This document shows positions 8,644-16,915 of a stretch of 64,000 nt of DNA, in pieces. The DNA is taken from positions 372,001-436,000 of the forward strand of contig OZ253551.1 of the NCBI GenBank assembly GCA_965262665.1, given 5' to 3'. Both the position numbers and the translations under genes were made by a program. Below the pieces are notes generated by a model that saw only the letters and a list, made by a program, of their open reading frames with translations, was not told the DNA's origin and did not search any database. Source of the DNA: CBDBND01 sp965262665. Its GTDB lineage: Bacteria; Pseudomonadota; Alphaproteobacteria; Rhodospirillales; Rhodospirillaceae. Each line of letters starts with the position of its first letter. Within the stretch, counting starts at the first letter, position 1.

Positions 8644-9683
8644 TGGATGTTTTTATTGGATTGGATGTATCACTAGCAAGCACGGCGATCTGCGTTCTCG
8701 GGGAGAAGGGGAAGATCGTGACGGAGGCGCAGGTCGCCAGCGCGCCTGACGCTCTGGTTTCGTTCATCCACGAGCTGCCGCACGGGATCGAGGCGATCGG
8801 GCTTGAGGCCGGCCCGCTGTCTCAATGGCTGCACAAGGGGCTGACCGACGCCGGCTTCGAGGCCGTGCTGATGGAGACACGGCAGGTGAAGGCGGCGCTG
8901 AAAGCGATGCCGATCAAGACGGACCGCCGGGATGCCGAAGGCATCGCACGGCTTCTGCAGATGGGCTGGTTCAGGCCTGTGCACTGCAAGACGGCGTCGT
9001 CGCAAGAGATGCGGGCGCTGTTGACCTCGCGCAAGTCCGTGCTGGACGCGCTCACCAATCTGGAGCTCTCGCTGCGTGGCGTGCTGCGCAACTTCGGCCT
9101 GAAGCTGGGCCAAATCTCGAAGGGTCGCTACGAGGCGCGTGTCCGGGAGTTGATCGCCGGCAACGCGATGCTCGAAGCCGCGGCGGAGCCGATCCTGCGT
9201 GCGCGAGCCGGTCTGCGCCACGAGCTGTCTGGGCTGGAGAAGATGGTCCGCAATCTGGCCAAGCAAGACCGGGCGTGCCAGCTGCTGATGACCATGCCCG
9301 GCGTCGGCGCAGTCATCGCCCTGACCTTCACGTCGGCGATCGACGACCCCGAGCGGTTCCGGAGATCGCAGGATGTCGGTCCCTGGGTGGGTCTGACGCC
9401 GGGGCGGGACCAATCCGGCGAACGCGATATCGTCGGCGCGATCACCAAGGCCGGCGACGCCGGCCTGCGCACGGCGCTCTATCAGGCGGCCACGGTTATA
9501 CTGAACCGCGCGGGACCGAACTGGCTGAAGGCCTGGGCTCTGCGTCTGGCGAAGCTGCGCGGCAAGAAGCGCGCAACCATTGCCCTGGCCCGGCGCATCG
9601 GCGTGGTGCTTCACCGGATGTGGCGGGATGGCACGGAGTTCCGCTTCACGCGCGAGGAGGCGATGGCAATCCGGACGGCATAG
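8643..9683 (+). CDS. IS110 family (IS1111-like) DEDD transposase
   Basis: A 346-residue recombinase with the RuvC-like N-terminal domain (MDVFIGLDVSLASTAICV, IEAIGLEAGPLSQWL, KTDRRDAEGIARLL), giving the DEDD acidic set, and the C-terminal transposase_20 domain (MTMPGVGAVIALTFTSAIDDPERF, VGPWVGLTPGRDQSGERDIVGAITKAGDAGLR) with the Ser-containing region used for strand cleavage. I chose the ATG at 8643 with GGAAAGG upstream over the longer in-frame start at 8583. Length is normal and no lesion is visible. These enzymes use an element-encoded RNA to choose target and donor DNA, and the long non-coding tail of this element lies downstream. Confidence 0.9.
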   Translation: MDVFIGLDVSLASTAICVLGEKGKIVTEAQVASAPDALVSFIHELPHGIEAIGLEAGPLSQWLHKGLTDAGFEAVLMETRQVKAALKAMPIKTDRRDAEGIARLLQMGWFRPVHCKTASSQEMRALLTSRKSVLDALTNLELSLRGVLRNFGLKLGQISKGRYEARVRELIAGNAMLEAAAEPILRARAGLRHELSGLEKMVRNLAKQDRACQLLMTMPGVGAVIALTFTSAIDDPERFRRSQDVGPWVGLTPGRDQSGERDIVGAITKAGDAGLRTALYQAATVILNRAGPNWLKAWALRLAKLRGKKRATIALARRIGVVLHRMWRDGTEFRFTREEAMAIRTA

Positions 9684-10016
9684 GCGCGGCTGCATCCCGC
9701 CAGCACTCAACAAGGACAGGAGGAAAGAGTCGCGCCAGAGGGTGGCGACCCACCGGTGTCCCCTCGCCGGGACGCGGTTCCCGATGATGCACGTAGCTCG
9801 CCTTGCTGCCGAACCGTCTCATCGCGTTCGAGCACGCTATTCAGATTGGCACTCGGGAATCGTCTTGGACCAGGCATTATGTTGGCAGCCGCTGCGCTGA
9901 CCACGGACGGAAGCGAGAGCCTGGCGACGGACATACGCGGGATCGTGGACCCTTCTCCGTGCCGCGCTCACGAGTCAGTCGCCTGCTTCTGCCAAGGCAA
10001 CCACCTAAGTTGACCA
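9684..10016 (+). ncRNA. candidate bridge/seek RNA region of the IS110-family element
   Basis: About 330 bases between the transposase stop and the likely element end hold no convincing gene and contain several short GC-rich inverted segments. In IS1111-type members of the IS110 family the guide RNA is encoded downstream of the transposase, and here only about 85 bases precede the gene. The call rests on position and size, not on a folded structure, and the right end is not defined. Confidence 0.35.
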
Positions 10017-10321
10017 TACCCGGGACGACGATCGCCCGCAGGCGAAGGTGTTTCATGTTCAAGAGATCGTGTCAGATCGTGTCAGGCCGGAAGATCGTGA
10101 AGATCTGTGCTTGACATCGACCGCCCCATTACGGAAGAGGGTTATCTCGTGCCATTGATTTGATCGGTTGCTTCAGGTCCCGGTCTATAAGCCGGGCGCC
10201 CACCCAAACTGAGCGATTTCCAGCGCCACAGGGCCCGGAAACCGTACCTGTGCCAGCGCAGAACGGTCTCAGGCCTAACGACCACTATGGCGTCGAGAAC
10301 CGAGGGATAAAGCCGTGTCAG

Positions 10322-10450
10322 TCATGTCAGAAAGATACGGTCCAGCCGCGAAAGCCGAACCCGGCCAGCATGCTTACGCCTCAAGACCGAGACCTGATGT
10401 CGCAAAGCGATGTTCTCTGCAGCCAGCCGGCGCGGTCCCTTGACCATGGC
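10322..10450 (-). pseudogene. transposase N-terminal scrap
   Basis: The minus strand reads KGPRRLAAENIALRHQVSVL then RLSRLDRIF, the start of a common integrase-core transposase. A second scrap with QLAAENIALRHQILGLE is at 27903-27962. Only about 40 residues remain. The stretch from 10017 to 10530 otherwise shows nothing I can support. Confidence 0.5.
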
Positions 10451-10582
10451 CACGAATATCATGAAGAACATTCCAACGAACGATATCATCCTAAACGAAC
10501 AGTATTTATCCAATGGGATCAAAGACTTAGATTGTCCAACCTACCAAAACCGGGCCATTGAAAACAAAAGAGAATGTTTTGG

Positions 10583-10595
10583 TTTGTCCAACCTT
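10583..10595 (+). other. possible left attachment/arm site
   Basis: TTTGTCCAACCTT here is repeated exactly at 20944-20956, just after the integrase stop, and nearly at 10532-10542. The exact crossover point cannot be fixed from one sequence; the motif might instead be an integrase arm-binding site. Confidence 0.45.
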
Positions 10596-10672
10596 TTTGG
10601 AACGAGAATTTTAGAACGAAAACAGAAATAGGAGAGCGAAAGCACCCAGTCAAACACCAAGGAGTCATGGTC

Positions 10673-11476
10673 ATGCAGACCGACTTACACAAGTTAGCTC
10701 AATCAGAATTAGAGGCCGAAAAACCGGCCACTGAGAGCGATGATAAGCCCGCTGGGTTGCCGGTGCCAGCCGGACCTATCGAGGCCATGGAGCACGATAG
10801 AGACACCATGGCGGAATTGGTGGAGCGGCACCTGATGGTGTTCCTGATGATTACCACCGATGACCGTGCCGTGTTGCTTGAAGACGATCCAACGGAAGTT
10901 TATCAGGACGACAACAAGCTTTTGTACTTCAGGCAAGCGGACCTGTTGAACTCGTTCAACGGGCGAGCCGAGCGGATGGCGTCTTGGGGCCACGGTCACG
11001 AATTAGAGCCGGGTGACGAAGGCTTGGTTTTGGGTGTGCGAATGTTGCGGCAGATTCTCTTTGAGCTGGGTCTAGCCGAACACGTGATGAAAGTGGAGGG
11101 CCGGGCAACCCGCGTGTGGAAAACAACGCGGGACAGTTGGCGGCACCCAGCAGGGAACCCTCACCTAACAAAGGCGGATATGGATGCAGGCCGGTATGCA
11201 GGCGACCCGGATTGGATTCTCAGCATACCGTCTGCCGGTGTTTGGGAGAACATGAGAACCGGGGTAACCCGCATACCATTTGTAGAACCGGAACAGGATA
11301 AGACGCCACTACAAATCAGGTGGGAGAAAGCGAACAAGAAAGCGCGGCTACAGCCTAAAGATAAATATGAGACCTGGCTAACCCAGCGCGACAATGGCGC
11401 ACCCTTGGAGGAATTAGAGGCCGCGCTGAACGGTTTCAAGGCACTACCGCCACCGGGCAACGATGAGCAAGCCTAG
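10673..11476 (+). CDS. hypothetical protein, first gene of the capsid-encoding element
   Basis: 267 residues, charged and soluble, with no signal or membrane segment. I do not recognise it. Its central part (VERHLMVFLMITTDDRAVLLEDDP, GVRMLRQILFELGLAEHVMKVEGRATRVW) looks like a compact folded domain, and the C-terminal 80 residues are rich in Lys, Glu and Pro. I chose the ATG at 10673 because AAGGAG sits eight bases before it; an ATG two codons earlier is too close. Its place next to the left boundary and ahead of terminase is where satellites keep regulatory or replication genes, but nothing in the protein proves such a role. Confidence 0.65.
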   Translation: MQTDLHKLAQSELEAEKPATESDDKPAGLPVPAGPIEAMEHDRDTMAELVERHLMVFLMITTDDRAVLLEDDPTEVYQDDNKLLYFRQADLLNSFNGRAERMASWGHGHELEPGDEGLVLGVRMLRQILFELGLAEHVMKVEGRATRVWKTTRDSWRHPAGNPHLTKADMDAGRYAGDPDWILSIPSAGVWENMRTGVTRIPFVEPEQDKTPLQIRWEKANKKARLQPKDKYETWLTQRDNGAPLEELEAALNGFKALPPPGNDEQA

Positions 11477-11544
11477 GAGTCTAGCGGCATGAAAACCAAG
11501 GAAAGCGCGGGATATAGGCCCTGCCTCTTATATAGGGTCTCAAT

Positions 11545-11612
11545 GGTTACAGGTTACGACTTAATAGATGTATTTCATACAATATACACTTATATATTCG
11601 TAACCTGTAACC
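11545..11612. promoter_or_regulatory. 15-bp perfect inverted repeat with AT-rich centre
   Basis: GGTTACAGGTTACGA (11545-11559) and its exact complement (11598-11612) enclose 38 bases that are mostly A and T. Each arm itself contains a doubled GGTTAC. It lies in the 420-base gap before the next gene and has the form of an initiator or repressor binding region, possibly a replication origin of the element. No other gene is supported between 11477 and 11897. Confidence 0.5.
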
Positions 11613-11897
11613 CCAAAAACGCCAATCATAGAGACTGTGCGCTCCTAGGTCAGGGATTCTGCGGTGTCCCGGCATAGCGGCAGTTATAGGCCCTATGCGC
11701 TGGCTCGGCAGGTGGGTCTATGCGTTGGCCCGGTGGGTGCCGTTTTGATGAGGGGGGGTCGTTTGGACTCGAAAACTAACAAAGTGTCGAGATTACGCAA
11801 TAATATTACGGGGACCCCTGCTCGAAAAAGCCCCCTCCCCCAGAGGGACCGGCGGGAGCAGGCACCAAACAACACACAACCATAGGAGAACGACGAA

Positions 11898-12164
11898 ATG
11901 ACAACGACACCAAGAGCTTTTGATCCTCAAGCAATGTACCGGCTCGGCTATCTGCTTCACCGTGCCGATCACGACCTAGACACGTCACCGGATTGTGCGC
12001 CAGCCATGGAATTGCAGGCGGTGGAGGTTCATAGCCGAATGAATGAAGGCTACCTGGATATCTTTGGACCTAATTCGGAAGCTGCCGCCGCCGATCTGGG
12101 TTGGCCTAGTGCCGCCGCGCTGCAAAGATTCGTTGAACACGGCACTTGGGGCGATCCAAATTGA
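11898..12164 (+). CDS. small hypothetical protein preceding terminase
   Basis: 88 residues, acidic, with no recognisable domain. It contains FDPQAMYRLGYLLHRADHDLD and an Ala-rich helix (SEAAAADLGWPSAAALQRFVEHG). AGGAG eleven bases before the ATG supports translation. Its stop overlaps the likely TTG start of the large terminase, so the two are translationally coupled. It occupies the position of a small terminase subunit, but I see no DNA-binding helix-turn-helix, so that role is only positional. Confidence 0.65.
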   Translation: MTTTPRAFDPQAMYRLGYLLHRADHDLDTSPDCAPAMELQAVEVHSRMNEGYLDIFGPNSEAAAADLGWPSAAALQRFVEHGTWGDPN

Positions 12165-13669
12165 AAGCCCTAACCACTTACCTTGAGTCCCTTTTGATTC
12201 CATCGGGGCGGTGGGCGAACACACCGTTCAAAGTGTTGCCGTGGCAAAAAAGATTCGTCTCTGCCACGTTCAAGCCCAACGTGAAGACCAGCTCATTATC
12301 TGTTGCCAGGGGTAACGGCAAAAGCGCACTGGTTGCCGGGATCGCCGCCGCTGCCGTGGACCCGGATGGCCCGTTGCAGTATGGCCGCGCCGATGTGGTT
12401 TGCGCGGCGTCTAGCTTCGATCAAAGCAGAGTCATTTTCGAAGATGTGTTGTCCTACGTGTCGAGCAAGCATGACATACGGGACAAAGAATGTTGGCGTG
12501 TTCAAGATTCAGCGAACCGCGCAACCCTTGAATATTTGTTAACTGGTACGCGAGTCCGTTGTATCGGATCGGACCCTCGCAAGGCGCACGGGTTGCGCCC
12601 GGCATTAATTCTTGCCGACGAACCGGCACAATGGGACCCGTCAAAAGCTGACCGAATGAGAGCCGCGCTCGACACCGGATTAGGCAAAGTGCCGGGATCA
12701 CGTTTGATTGCGTTAGGTACTCGCCCGGCTGATGACGCTCATTGGTTTGCAAAGATGCTGGCCGGTGAATCCGACTATGCACAATCGCACGAAGCGCAGA
12801 CCGGCGATCCTAAATTTCAAAAGCGAACATGGCTCAAAGCGAACCCCTCATTGCGACATATGCCGGACCTAGAGGCGGCGATCCGCAATGAGTCACGGCA
12901 AGCAAAAGTGGACCCTATGCTGCTTGCGAGCTTCGATGCGCTGAGACTCAATCTCGGCACCATGGACGTTGAAGCGTCATTGTTATTGCAGGCCGGGACG
13001 TGGACCGCGTGTGAAGGTGACGCGGATCGGCAAGGCCCGGTAGTCTGGGGAATCGATTTAGGCGGTAGCGCGGCACAATCAGCTATTGCCGGATACTGGC
13101 CCGAGACCGGAAGACTGGAAACCTTCGCCGCGTTCCCGTCCACACCGTCTTTTGCGGAACGTGGACTCCGTGATGGTTGCGGAAATCTCTACGTCACTTG
13201 TGCCCAGCGCGGCGAACTGATTCAGTCCGGCACGAATGCCGTTGATGTTTCCGCATTGTTGGCAGAGTCGCTTAGACGCTTTGGTAGACCGATACGGATT
13301 GTATCTGACCGCTGGCGCGATGCTGAATTAAAGGACGCGCTCATCGCGTCTGACGTGCCTTTCACTGCCTTGGAATTGCGAGGCCAGGGCTTCAAAGATG
13401 GCGGCGAAGACGTGCGGGCGTTCCGCCGCGCTGTTGCCGATGGCCGCGTGACTCCGGTGCCGTCTTTGTTGCTACGATCCGCCATGAGTGAAGCGCGAAC
13501 GGTGGCTGATCCGGCGGGCAATTCAAAACTGTCAAAGAACACTCAAGGCGGGCGGCGCTTGCGTGCCCGTGATGATGCGGCGGCGGCGGCGATCCTGGCT
13601 GTCTCTGCCGGTGTGCGGCAACCGGCGAGGCCGAGACCACGGTGGCGATACGCGGGGATGGTGGGGTAA
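12161..13669 (+). CDS. phage terminase large subunit
   Basis: About 502 residues. The N-terminal ATPase has a Walker A variant ARGNGKS at residues 49-55 and Walker B LILADEP at 149-155; the C-terminal RNase H-like nuclease begins VVWGIDLGGSAAQSA with its first acidic residue near 299. This is the motor that packs DNA into the prohead and cuts it. The start is uncertain: the TTG at 12161 overlaps the previous stop, and a TTG at 12146 is also open. Length is typical for HK97-type (Terminase_1) enzymes. In most phages portal and capsid follow at once; here cargo-like genes intervene and portal comes last. Confidence 0.9.
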   Translation: MKALTTYLESLLIPSGRWANTPFKVLPWQKRFVSATFKPNVKTSSLSVARGNGKSALVAGIAAAAVDPDGPLQYGRADVVCAASSFDQSRVIFEDVLSYVSSKHDIRDKECWRVQDSANRATLEYLLTGTRVRCIGSDPRKAHGLRPALILADEPAQWDPSKADRMRAALDTGLGKVPGSRLIALGTRPADDAHWFAKMLAGESDYAQSHEAQTGDPKFQKRTWLKANPSLRHMPDLEAAIRNESRQAKVDPMLLASFDALRLNLGTMDVEASLLLQAGTWTACEGDADRQGPVVWGIDLGGSAAQSAIAGYWPETGRLETFAAFPSTPSFAERGLRDGCGNLYVTCAQRGELIQSGTNAVDVSALLAESLRRFGRPIRIVSDRWRDAELKDALIASDVPFTALELRGQGFKDGGEDVRAFRRAVADGRVTPVPSLLLRSAMSEARTVADPAGNSKLSKNTQGGRRLRARDDAAAAAILAVSAGVRQPARPRPRWRYAGMVG

Positions 13670-13799
13670 TTTAATTTTTTGGGTTGCACTGAAAAGCGTC
13701 GAATTATACCTTCCAGGAGTCAATCTTCCGCGACTGAGGACTAAAGTCTATACAACTGAGGACCAAAGTCTGTACAAGAGACTAATGGGAATACCTTAA
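13670..13799 (+). promoter_or_regulatory. two 22-bp tandem repeats before the cargo genes
   Basis: Units at 13733-13754 and 13755-13776 both read actgaggac-aaagtct-taca with three differences. They lie in the 130-bp AT-rich gap between terminase and the next gene, below a weak promoter-like pair (TTGCAC near 13684, TATACC near 13705). The arrangement suggests an operator that controls the cargo genes separately from packaging genes. Confidence 0.45.
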
Positions 13800-14171
13800 G
13801 TGATGTCAGATCAGACTAAGCCGAGTAAGGGGAACGGTGGCGATAACGGCCACATCGAGTTTCAATACATCAAGGCAAACAATTTCGGTGTCGTTCATGC
13901 AGACGGTGTTTGGGGTGGGATTACACCTCGGGGTTACATTAGCATGAGTTTTTTCTCAGAACGGCATCCCATACCACAAAAGCTTGTTCACGAAATAGAG
14001 GACGGACGCATCGGGAAGGAAAGAAGTCGGGAAACAAGGGCTGGTATCATCCGGGAAGTTAATGCCGAAGTTCTAGTGGATCTGACCATGGCAAAGAGTT
14101 TTCGTGACTGGCTAGATGAAAAAATTAATCATCTTGAGAAACGGGTCGAGCCTGTAAAGGATAAAAAGTAA
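13800..14171 (+). CDS. hypothetical protein, cargo position
   Basis: 123 residues, soluble. A beta-rich first part (HIEFQYIKANNFGVVHADGVW, GGITPRGYISMSFFSERHPIPQ) is followed by a helical tail (VLVDLTMAKSFRDWLDEKINHLEKR). The alternation resembles short DUF3467-like proteins, but I would not assign it. It follows its own repeat-bearing spacer and is less GC-rich than the packaging genes around it, consistent with a later insertion into the element. The next gene starts two bases after its stop, so the two form a pair. Confidence 0.65.
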   Translation: MMSDQTKPSKGNGGDNGHIEFQYIKANNFGVVHADGVWGGITPRGYISMSFFSERHPIPQKLVHEIEDGRIGKERSRETRAGIIREVNAEVLVDLTMAKSFRDWLDEKINHLEKRVEPVKDKK

Positions 14172-14172
14172 T

Positions 14173-14550
14173 ATGAGTGTGGAACAAGTTGGACTTTCTG
14201 CAACTGCCGCCGGTGATAATTGGGCTGGGTTGGCCAAAGAAGATCGTTTCTCTGGAAGCTACCATGCAGACGTTTTTGTCCGTTCTGATCCAACAGTAAA
14301 TGTACAAATAACACCCCCTTTCATTGACCCACTAGCTTCTGTAGAGGGGAAAAATCCGCAATTTGACCCTACTGCAAATGTGCATATAACACCCACTCCC
14401 TCTGCCACACCAGTTTCTAGAGAAGGAGAAGGTTTGATAATTGACCCTAATTTAATGGATGTGCAGAGGCCCTATCCTTTCCAATTCGGAGATTGGTGGT
14501 TTGTTGCGGTCAAGGAAACTGACGGAACCATTAACTTTTACTCCGTCTGA
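14173..14550 (+). CDS. hypothetical protein with a repeated DPTxNVxITP motif
   Basis: 125 residues starting MSVEQVGLS, two bases after the previous gene. It contains two copies of DPT(V/A)NV(Q/H)ITP spaced about 30 residues apart and ends in an aromatic segment, FQFGDWWFVAVKETDG. There is no signal peptide, membrane helix or catalytic motif I can identify. Low GC content and tight coupling with 13800-14171 suggest a two-gene accessory unit carried by the virus-like element. Function unknown. Confidence 0.6.
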   Translation: MSVEQVGLSATAAGDNWAGLAKEDRFSGSYHADVFVRSDPTVNVQITPPFIDPLASVEGKNPQFDPTANVHITPTPSATPVSREGEGLIIDPNLMDVQRPYPFQFGDWWFVAVKETDGTINFYSV

Positions 14551-14557
14551 TAGCGTA

Positions 14558-14758
14558 ATGCCGATATTTCGAGATTTCCGCCTGTTTGAAAGGTCGAAAT
14601 TAAAATTCTGCTTCTCTTCAAAAAACATTCCGGTTTGCGAAACGCGTGTTATGCGCGAGAAGGTGGGCATGCCTTGGAATAATCGCATTGCCATTCATCC
14701 TTTACCCGATGGCAAAATAGAAATGAAAAGAGTGGAAGCACCGAAAATTGAAGATTGA
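14558..14758 (+). CDS. small hypothetical protein, third cargo gene
   Basis: 66 residues from the ATG at 14558, starting MPIFRDFRLFERSKLKF and ending APKIED. It is basic and otherwise featureless. It begins seven bases after the previous stop, and the frame is open upstream into that gene, so the start is uncertain. No ribosome site stands out. It could be a genuine third member of the cargo unit or a chance frame. Confidence 0.4.
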   Translation: MPIFRDFRLFERSKLKFCFSSKNIPVCETRVMREKVGMPWNNRIAIHPLPDGKIEMKRVEAPKIED

Positions 14759-14819
14759 GACCTAAGCTTACTCATGCTTATGGCCCCCTCATAATAAATT
14801 TTAGTGCCCTTTTTCTTTT

Positions 14820-15110
14820 ATGGGTCAAATACATGCCACGCTTAATCACCACCGCTGGGCTGCTGTCCGGCGCTTTGTCTTCGAGCGCGACGGCTGGCGC
14901 TGCACGTCATGTGGCAAGGCTGGACGCTTAGAGTGCGATCACGTCACACCATTGGAGCGGGACCCTAAACAGGACCCCTACGCCATAGACGGTTTGCAGT
15001 CCCTTTGCCGTGGTTGCCACATTGAAAAGACGCGGACGGAACGCGCACCGCGTGAGCGAACCGCAAGCGAGCGGGCTTGGCATGCCTTGGTTGCGGAAAT
15101 GATGGATTAG
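14820..15110 (+). CDS. HNH endonuclease
   Basis: 96 residues with a complete HNH fold: C28-x2-C31 and C63-x2-C66 form the zinc cage, DH at 40-41 starts the beta-beta-alpha metal motif, and H67 closes it (CDHVTPLE and LCRGCHIEKT). Short HNH proteins beside terminase and capsid genes help cut the concatemer during packaging in many HK97-type phages and satellites. It lies 100 bases before the capsid gene, on the same strand. Confidence 0.85.
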   Translation: MGQIHATLNHHRWAAVRRFVFERDGWRCTSCGKAGRLECDHVTPLERDPKQDPYAIDGLQSLCRGCHIEKTRTERAPRERTASERAWHALVAEMMD

Positions 15111-15208
15111 GCCTTGCCAAGTTCATAAACTTTCGGCCACACTCGGCAAAATTCGATCAGAACTAAGCAAAACTCAAGCCGATCCAGTCCTAATTCGGGG
15201 GTTTTGCC

Positions 15209-16491
15209 ATGCTCGCTTCACAAAAACTTGAAATCCGTCGCAGCGAAATTCGCTCGCGCTTGACGGCGATTGCCCAACTAGACGGCGATGCCTATGACGA
15301 ATCTGTCCAAAAAGAAGAGGGCGAGCTTCAAGCCGAATTTGGCACCCTTGAAAAGCGGCACCGCTCGGCATTGATCGCCGAGACCGATGAGCAAGCCGAA
15401 CTTGAAAAGAAGGTTGCTAACGAACCGGACGCGGAACAACGCGAACGTCTTGAACTGAGAACAAAAGCCAAGGTGTCGTCGTATGTCATGGCCGCGTTGT
15501 CAGGTCGCCAGGTCGATGGCGCTGAAAGCGAATTGCGCGCCGCCGCTGGTATCAATGACGGAATCCCATTGGAACTTTGGGATGTCCCACGGGGAACAGA
15601 AAAACGCGTTGACACGGCTACCGATGCACCGTCAACGGTGGGTGTAAATCTTGACACGATGCAGCCGTTTGTCTTCGCTAATTCGATTGCGCCACGGCTT
15701 GGTGTTCAAATGCCACGAGTCCAAAGTGGCACCTATGCAAGCGCGACTATCGCAACGTCACTCACTGCCGGGGCGAAGGCCAAAGGCGCTGCGCAAGACT
15801 CGACCGAAGCCGCCTTCACCGTCACAAGCGCCACACCGAAAAGAATCTCAGCCCGGTTGTCTGTTCAGATTGAAGACATTGCCTCCGTTGGTACTGCATC
15901 CTTTGAGTCGGCATTAAGGCAAAATCTTTCGCTGGTTTTGTCGGACGAACTGGATAGGCAGATGCTAACCGGCGATGGTTCGAACAACAATTTGACCGGC
16001 ATTCTTGAACGGCTGACCGATCCTTCGGACCCGACTCCCGTATCCGATTTTGATTCGTTTGTGGCTGCCTTCTCTTCGGGCGTTGAAGGGTTATGGGCCG
16101 CCACTCTCAAGGAGGTCGGTATCGTCTGTGGACCTGAAACGTATCGATTTGCGTCCCAGACGTTCCGGGATGCTGCGGGACAAGATTTAGGGAGTATAGC
16201 GCTGCCGATTACAGCATGACCCACACCGGCGGTTTTTGGACCAATAAACGCATGCCCGACGCTGTGAGCAATATTCAACAGGCGATTCTTTATCGCAAAG
16301 GCCGCTCCATGGCGGGCGCAGGCGGCGCGATAAGGACGGCTGTTTGTCCGCATTGGAACATGATTTCCATAGATGACATTTTCACGGGCAGCGCTTCCGG
16401 TACTCGACATTTCACGATGCACGTTTTGCTTGGTGACGTGATCCTGGTTCAGCCGGACGCCTATAAGCAAGTCGCCTTCAAGCTGGCTTAA
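15209..16491 (+). pseudogene. HK97-type major capsid protein, frame broken once
   Basis: The frame from 15209 gives 336 residues. A coiled N-terminal scaffold (delta) domain of about 100 residues is followed by the HK97 capsid body (VNLDTMQPFVFANSIAPRLG, IEDIASVGTASFESALRQNLSLVLSDELDRQ, LTGDGSNNNLTGIL). It stops at 16219. The rest of the fold (ADYSMTHTGGFWTNKRMPD through QPDAYKQVAFKLA) is in another frame up to 16491. Adding one G to the GGG at 16190-16192 restores a continuous protein of about 427 residues, the expected length. Either the capsid is dead or the base was lost in sequencing. Confidence 0.85.
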
Positions 16492-16515
16492 TATTCTTAA
16501 TGGGGCGCGTTCACT

Positions 16516-16800
16516 ATGGTAAGCCCGACACAGAACATTGAGCTGACGAATGTGCCGCAGGCGCTAGAGGATTCGCTCGGTCTTTCTGATGGGTCTGACT
16601 ATCTTTGCGAAAACGTGAGTGAGTTTTCTTCCGACGCGGTTGCCTTCCTCGTCGTAGCATCTAATCAACCTGGAACGGATGAACCCGCGCATAGGCTCGC
16701 GCCTTACGATTATCTGACCATCCAAGTTCGATCTGGCGCCAAAACCTGGGGTTGGTCTGTAAGTGCGCCGGTTGTTCTCGTTCTAACAGAGCTTGCATGA
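16516..16800 (+). CDS. small structural-like protein of the capsid module
   Basis: 94 residues, no charged clusters, beta-prone (AVAFLVVASNQPGTDEPAHRL, DYLTIQVRSGAKTWGWSVSAPVVLVLTELA). It lies 25 bases after the capsid frame on the same strand and fits a minor head or decoration protein by position and composition. I do not recognise the family. Confidence 0.6.
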   Translation: MVSPTQNIELTNVPQALEDSLGLSDGSDYLCENVSEFSSDAVAFLVVASNQPGTDEPAHRLAPYDYLTIQVRSGAKTWGWSVSAPVVLVLTELA

Positions 16801-16832
16801 GGATGCGACGTGGACACGCACTCTCATGCATT

Positions 16833-16900
16833 GCGCGGCGGGAGTTGGGGTTTTTTGGATTGCCCTCCTTTGCTCCTGATTCCCGCCGCGCGCCCCTTTT
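16833..16900 (+). terminator. possible terminator or attenuator between head genes
   Basis: GCGCGGCGGGA (16833-16843) and its exact complement (16881-16891) enclose a 37-base loop containing a T-rich stretch, and a short T run follows at 16897-16900. It sits in the gap between the 94-residue gene and the protease, so it may lower expression of the distal genes relative to the capsid. Confidence 0.5.
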
Positions 16901-16915
16901 GCAGGTGTGTGAACA

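Noticed and set aside
8673..9787. Long open frames of 320-346 residues on both strands overlapping the IS110 transposase
   Set aside because: They are shadow frames of a GC-rich gene; their products are Arg/Ala/Gly-rich and match no family, whereas the called frame has all IS110 motifs.
11489..11677. 62-residue frame over the AT-rich inverted repeat
   Set aside because: No ribosome site, no recognisable protein pattern, and it spans the palindrome, which looks regulatory.
16180..16220. Programmed frameshift in the capsid gene
   Set aside because: No slippery heptamer or following structure is evident, and the second frame is needed for the conserved capsid core, not an optional extension. 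A lost G is simpler.
14820..16491. Gene transfer agent cluster as an explanation of the capsid genes
   Set aside because: GTA clusters keep portal, protease, capsid and tail genes together in phage order and lack an integrase with boundary repeats; here tails are absent and an integrase is present.
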